Assembly: GCA_014879855.1 (NCBI GenBank) | Contig: JACSRH010000400.1 | Location: forward strand, 1-5,724 | Reading direction: 5' to 3' | DNA: 5,724 bases | DNA from: Caldilineaceae bacterium | GTDB taxonomy: Bacteria > Chloroflexota > Anaerolineae > Caldilineales > Caldilineaceae | Shown: piece by piece, positions 4,975 to 5,724 of the stretch | Layout of the letters: the number at the start of each line of letters is the position of its first letter | Position numbering within the stretch: position 1 is the first letter of the stretch | The notes under the pieces: generated by a model | The model's input: the letters and a program-made list of their open reading frames with translations, nothing else | What the model was told of the DNA's origin: nothing | Databases searched by the model: none | Translations under genes and position numbers: made by a program

Positions 4975-5724
4975 ATGCCAGCCGTGCGTCTGCTGTTCCT
5001 GTGCGTGATCTTGTGCAGCCTCTGCTTGCCGGCGCTGGCCCTGGCGACGCCACCATCCCCGGCCACGCCGCCCGGCTGGAGCGAGCCGGCGATCCTCTAC
5101 CCCGAAAGCTGGCCCGCCCCGCGCTATGTCAGCTTCAGCAACGACGGCGCGCGGCTGGCAGCGCTGATCCCTAACAGCGGCGACGATGACAACAGCCGGC
5201 ACATCGTCTTCAGCGAAGCGAATAACGGCGTCTGGCCGACGCCGGTCGTGGTCGCCCAGAATGGCGCCTACTCCGAAGCGGGCTTCCAGGTGCTGCCGCA
5301 GCGCACCCACCCCGTCATCAGCGGCGACGGCAAGACGATTGCCTACGTCGGCTATACAGGGACAACTTTCGGCGTCTACGTGCTGAACCGCGCCGCCGAC
5401 GGTGCGTGGAGCGCGCCGGCGCTGGTCAACACCGGCCTGCCCAACATCCACTATTGGATCAGTCTGAACCGCACCGGCTCGACGCTGGCGTTCAGCGACT
5501 ACCCCTTCCTGGGCATCCAGCATCTCTATGTGCTGGAGCGGAGAAACGGGGTCTGGGGCGCGCCGGTGCGCGTCTCGCTGACCAGCGGGCCGCACCAGGG
5601 CGGCGGCATGCCTTCGCTCAGCGAGGACGGCAGCCGGCTGGTCTTCATCGGCAACACGCAGGTGCTGTACAGCCAGCGCACGGCCACGGGCTGGTCGGCG
5701 CCGGTTGCCGTCACCAGCCACGAC
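4975..5724 (+). CDS. Secreted PD40/TolB-like beta-propeller protein (N-terminal 250 aa, partial at window edge)
   Basis: The frame runs from an ATG at 4975, with AGGAGG four bases upstream, to the window edge without a stop. Residues 1-24 form a signal peptide: a short n-region with R5, the hydrophobic stretch LLFLCVILCSLCLPALALA, and an ALA cleavage site before T25. Four PD40-type blades follow, each with a (S/N)xDGxxLA(F/Y)-like strand and a downstream GxWxxPV-like strand. These are SFSNDGARLAAL (53-64) with NGVWPTPVVV, VISGDGKTIAYVG (114-126) with DGAWSAPALV, SLNRTGSTLAFS (163-174) with NGVWGAPVRV, and SLSEDGSRLVFIG (214-226) with TGWSAPVAV. Spacing is about 48-60 residues. Such propellers act as extracytoplasmic binding or scaffold domains; the ligand is unknown. 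G+C is high (37 of 60 in block 5161-5220). It is divergent from the beta-class methyltransferase and probably host backbone. A TATGAT at 4903-4908 lacks a matching -35. Confidence 0.85.
   Translation, partial: MPAVRLLFLCVILCSLCLPALALATPPSPATPPGWSEPAILYPESWPAPRYVSFSNDGARLAALIPNSGDDDNSRHIVFSEANNGVWPTPVVVAQNGAYSEAGFQVLPQRTHPVISGDGKTIAYVGYTGTTFGVYVLNRAADGAWSAPALVNTGLPNIHYWISLNRTGSTLAFSDYPFLGIQHLYVLERRNGVWGAPVRVSLTSGPHQGGGMPSLSEDGSRLVFIGNTQVLYSQRTATGWSAPVAVTSHD

Noticed and set aside
4855..5721. Long minus-strand open frame of 288 codons opposite the propeller gene
   Set aside because: It is antisense to a gene with a signal peptide and four clear PD40 blades. Its product is Arg/Ala/Val-rich without domain character, as expected for a shadow in G+C-rich DNA.
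1..5724. CRISPR array, tRNA, insertion sequence or attachment-site repeats
   Set aside because: I found no regularly spaced repeats, no cloverleaf-like tRNA end, no transposase frame and no convincing direct repeats flanking the island by eye. A dot-plot could still reveal short ones.

Overview
The window looks like a stretch of a G+C-rich bacterial chromosome into which a restriction-modification island has been inserted. Both flanks are G+C-rich. They carry the tail of an AAA-ATPase/PD-(D/E)XK-type protein on the left and a secreted PD40-type beta-propeller protein on the right. A remnant resembling a beta-helix/'choice-of-anchor Q' surface protein lies between. This combination is common in filamentous Chloroflexota (Caldilinea-like or Anaerolineae), so I infer that phylum with modest confidence. 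No rRNA, tRNA or taxonomic marker is present to prove it.

Layout. Bases 2-190: 3' end of a plus-strand gene. 191-294: intergenic, with a weak promoter candidate. 295-3163: a plus-strand cassette that reads as one operon. It holds a 116-residue two-CxxC zinc-ribbon-like protein, a D12-class N6-adenine DNA methyltransferase (304 aa), an HNH restriction endonuclease (GTG start, 4-base GTGA overlap with the methyltransferase stop), a 79-base gap with a small GAGA-loop hairpin and a possible 35-codon ORF, and a 252-aa protein with an RNEIVH (R-x4-H) HEPN-like motif. 3207-3518: a small three-helix membrane protein on the minus strand. 3496-3830: a frameshifted, truncated plus-strand pseudogene. 3671-4792: a second, beta-class DNA methyltransferase on the minus strand. 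Its conserved body ends near 3833 and then reads through about 53 extra codons antisense to the pseudogene. 4793-4974: divergent promoter region. 4975-5724: start of the secreted propeller protein, cut by the window edge.

How the genes work together. The D12 methyltransferase and HNH nuclease form a compact Type II restriction-modification pair. The zinc-ribbon gene in front and the HEPN gene behind share its strand and spacing, so they may be accessory parts: a regulator or partner in front, and an RNase-type backup effector behind. The beta-class methyltransferase belongs to a separate event. It has no nuclease beside it, and its 3' neighbour was lost at a recombination junction. Base composition supports mosaic assembly. 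Sampled 60-base blocks give about 62-70% G+C in the flanks, 50-52% in the two methyltransferase genes and 38% in the HEPN gene.
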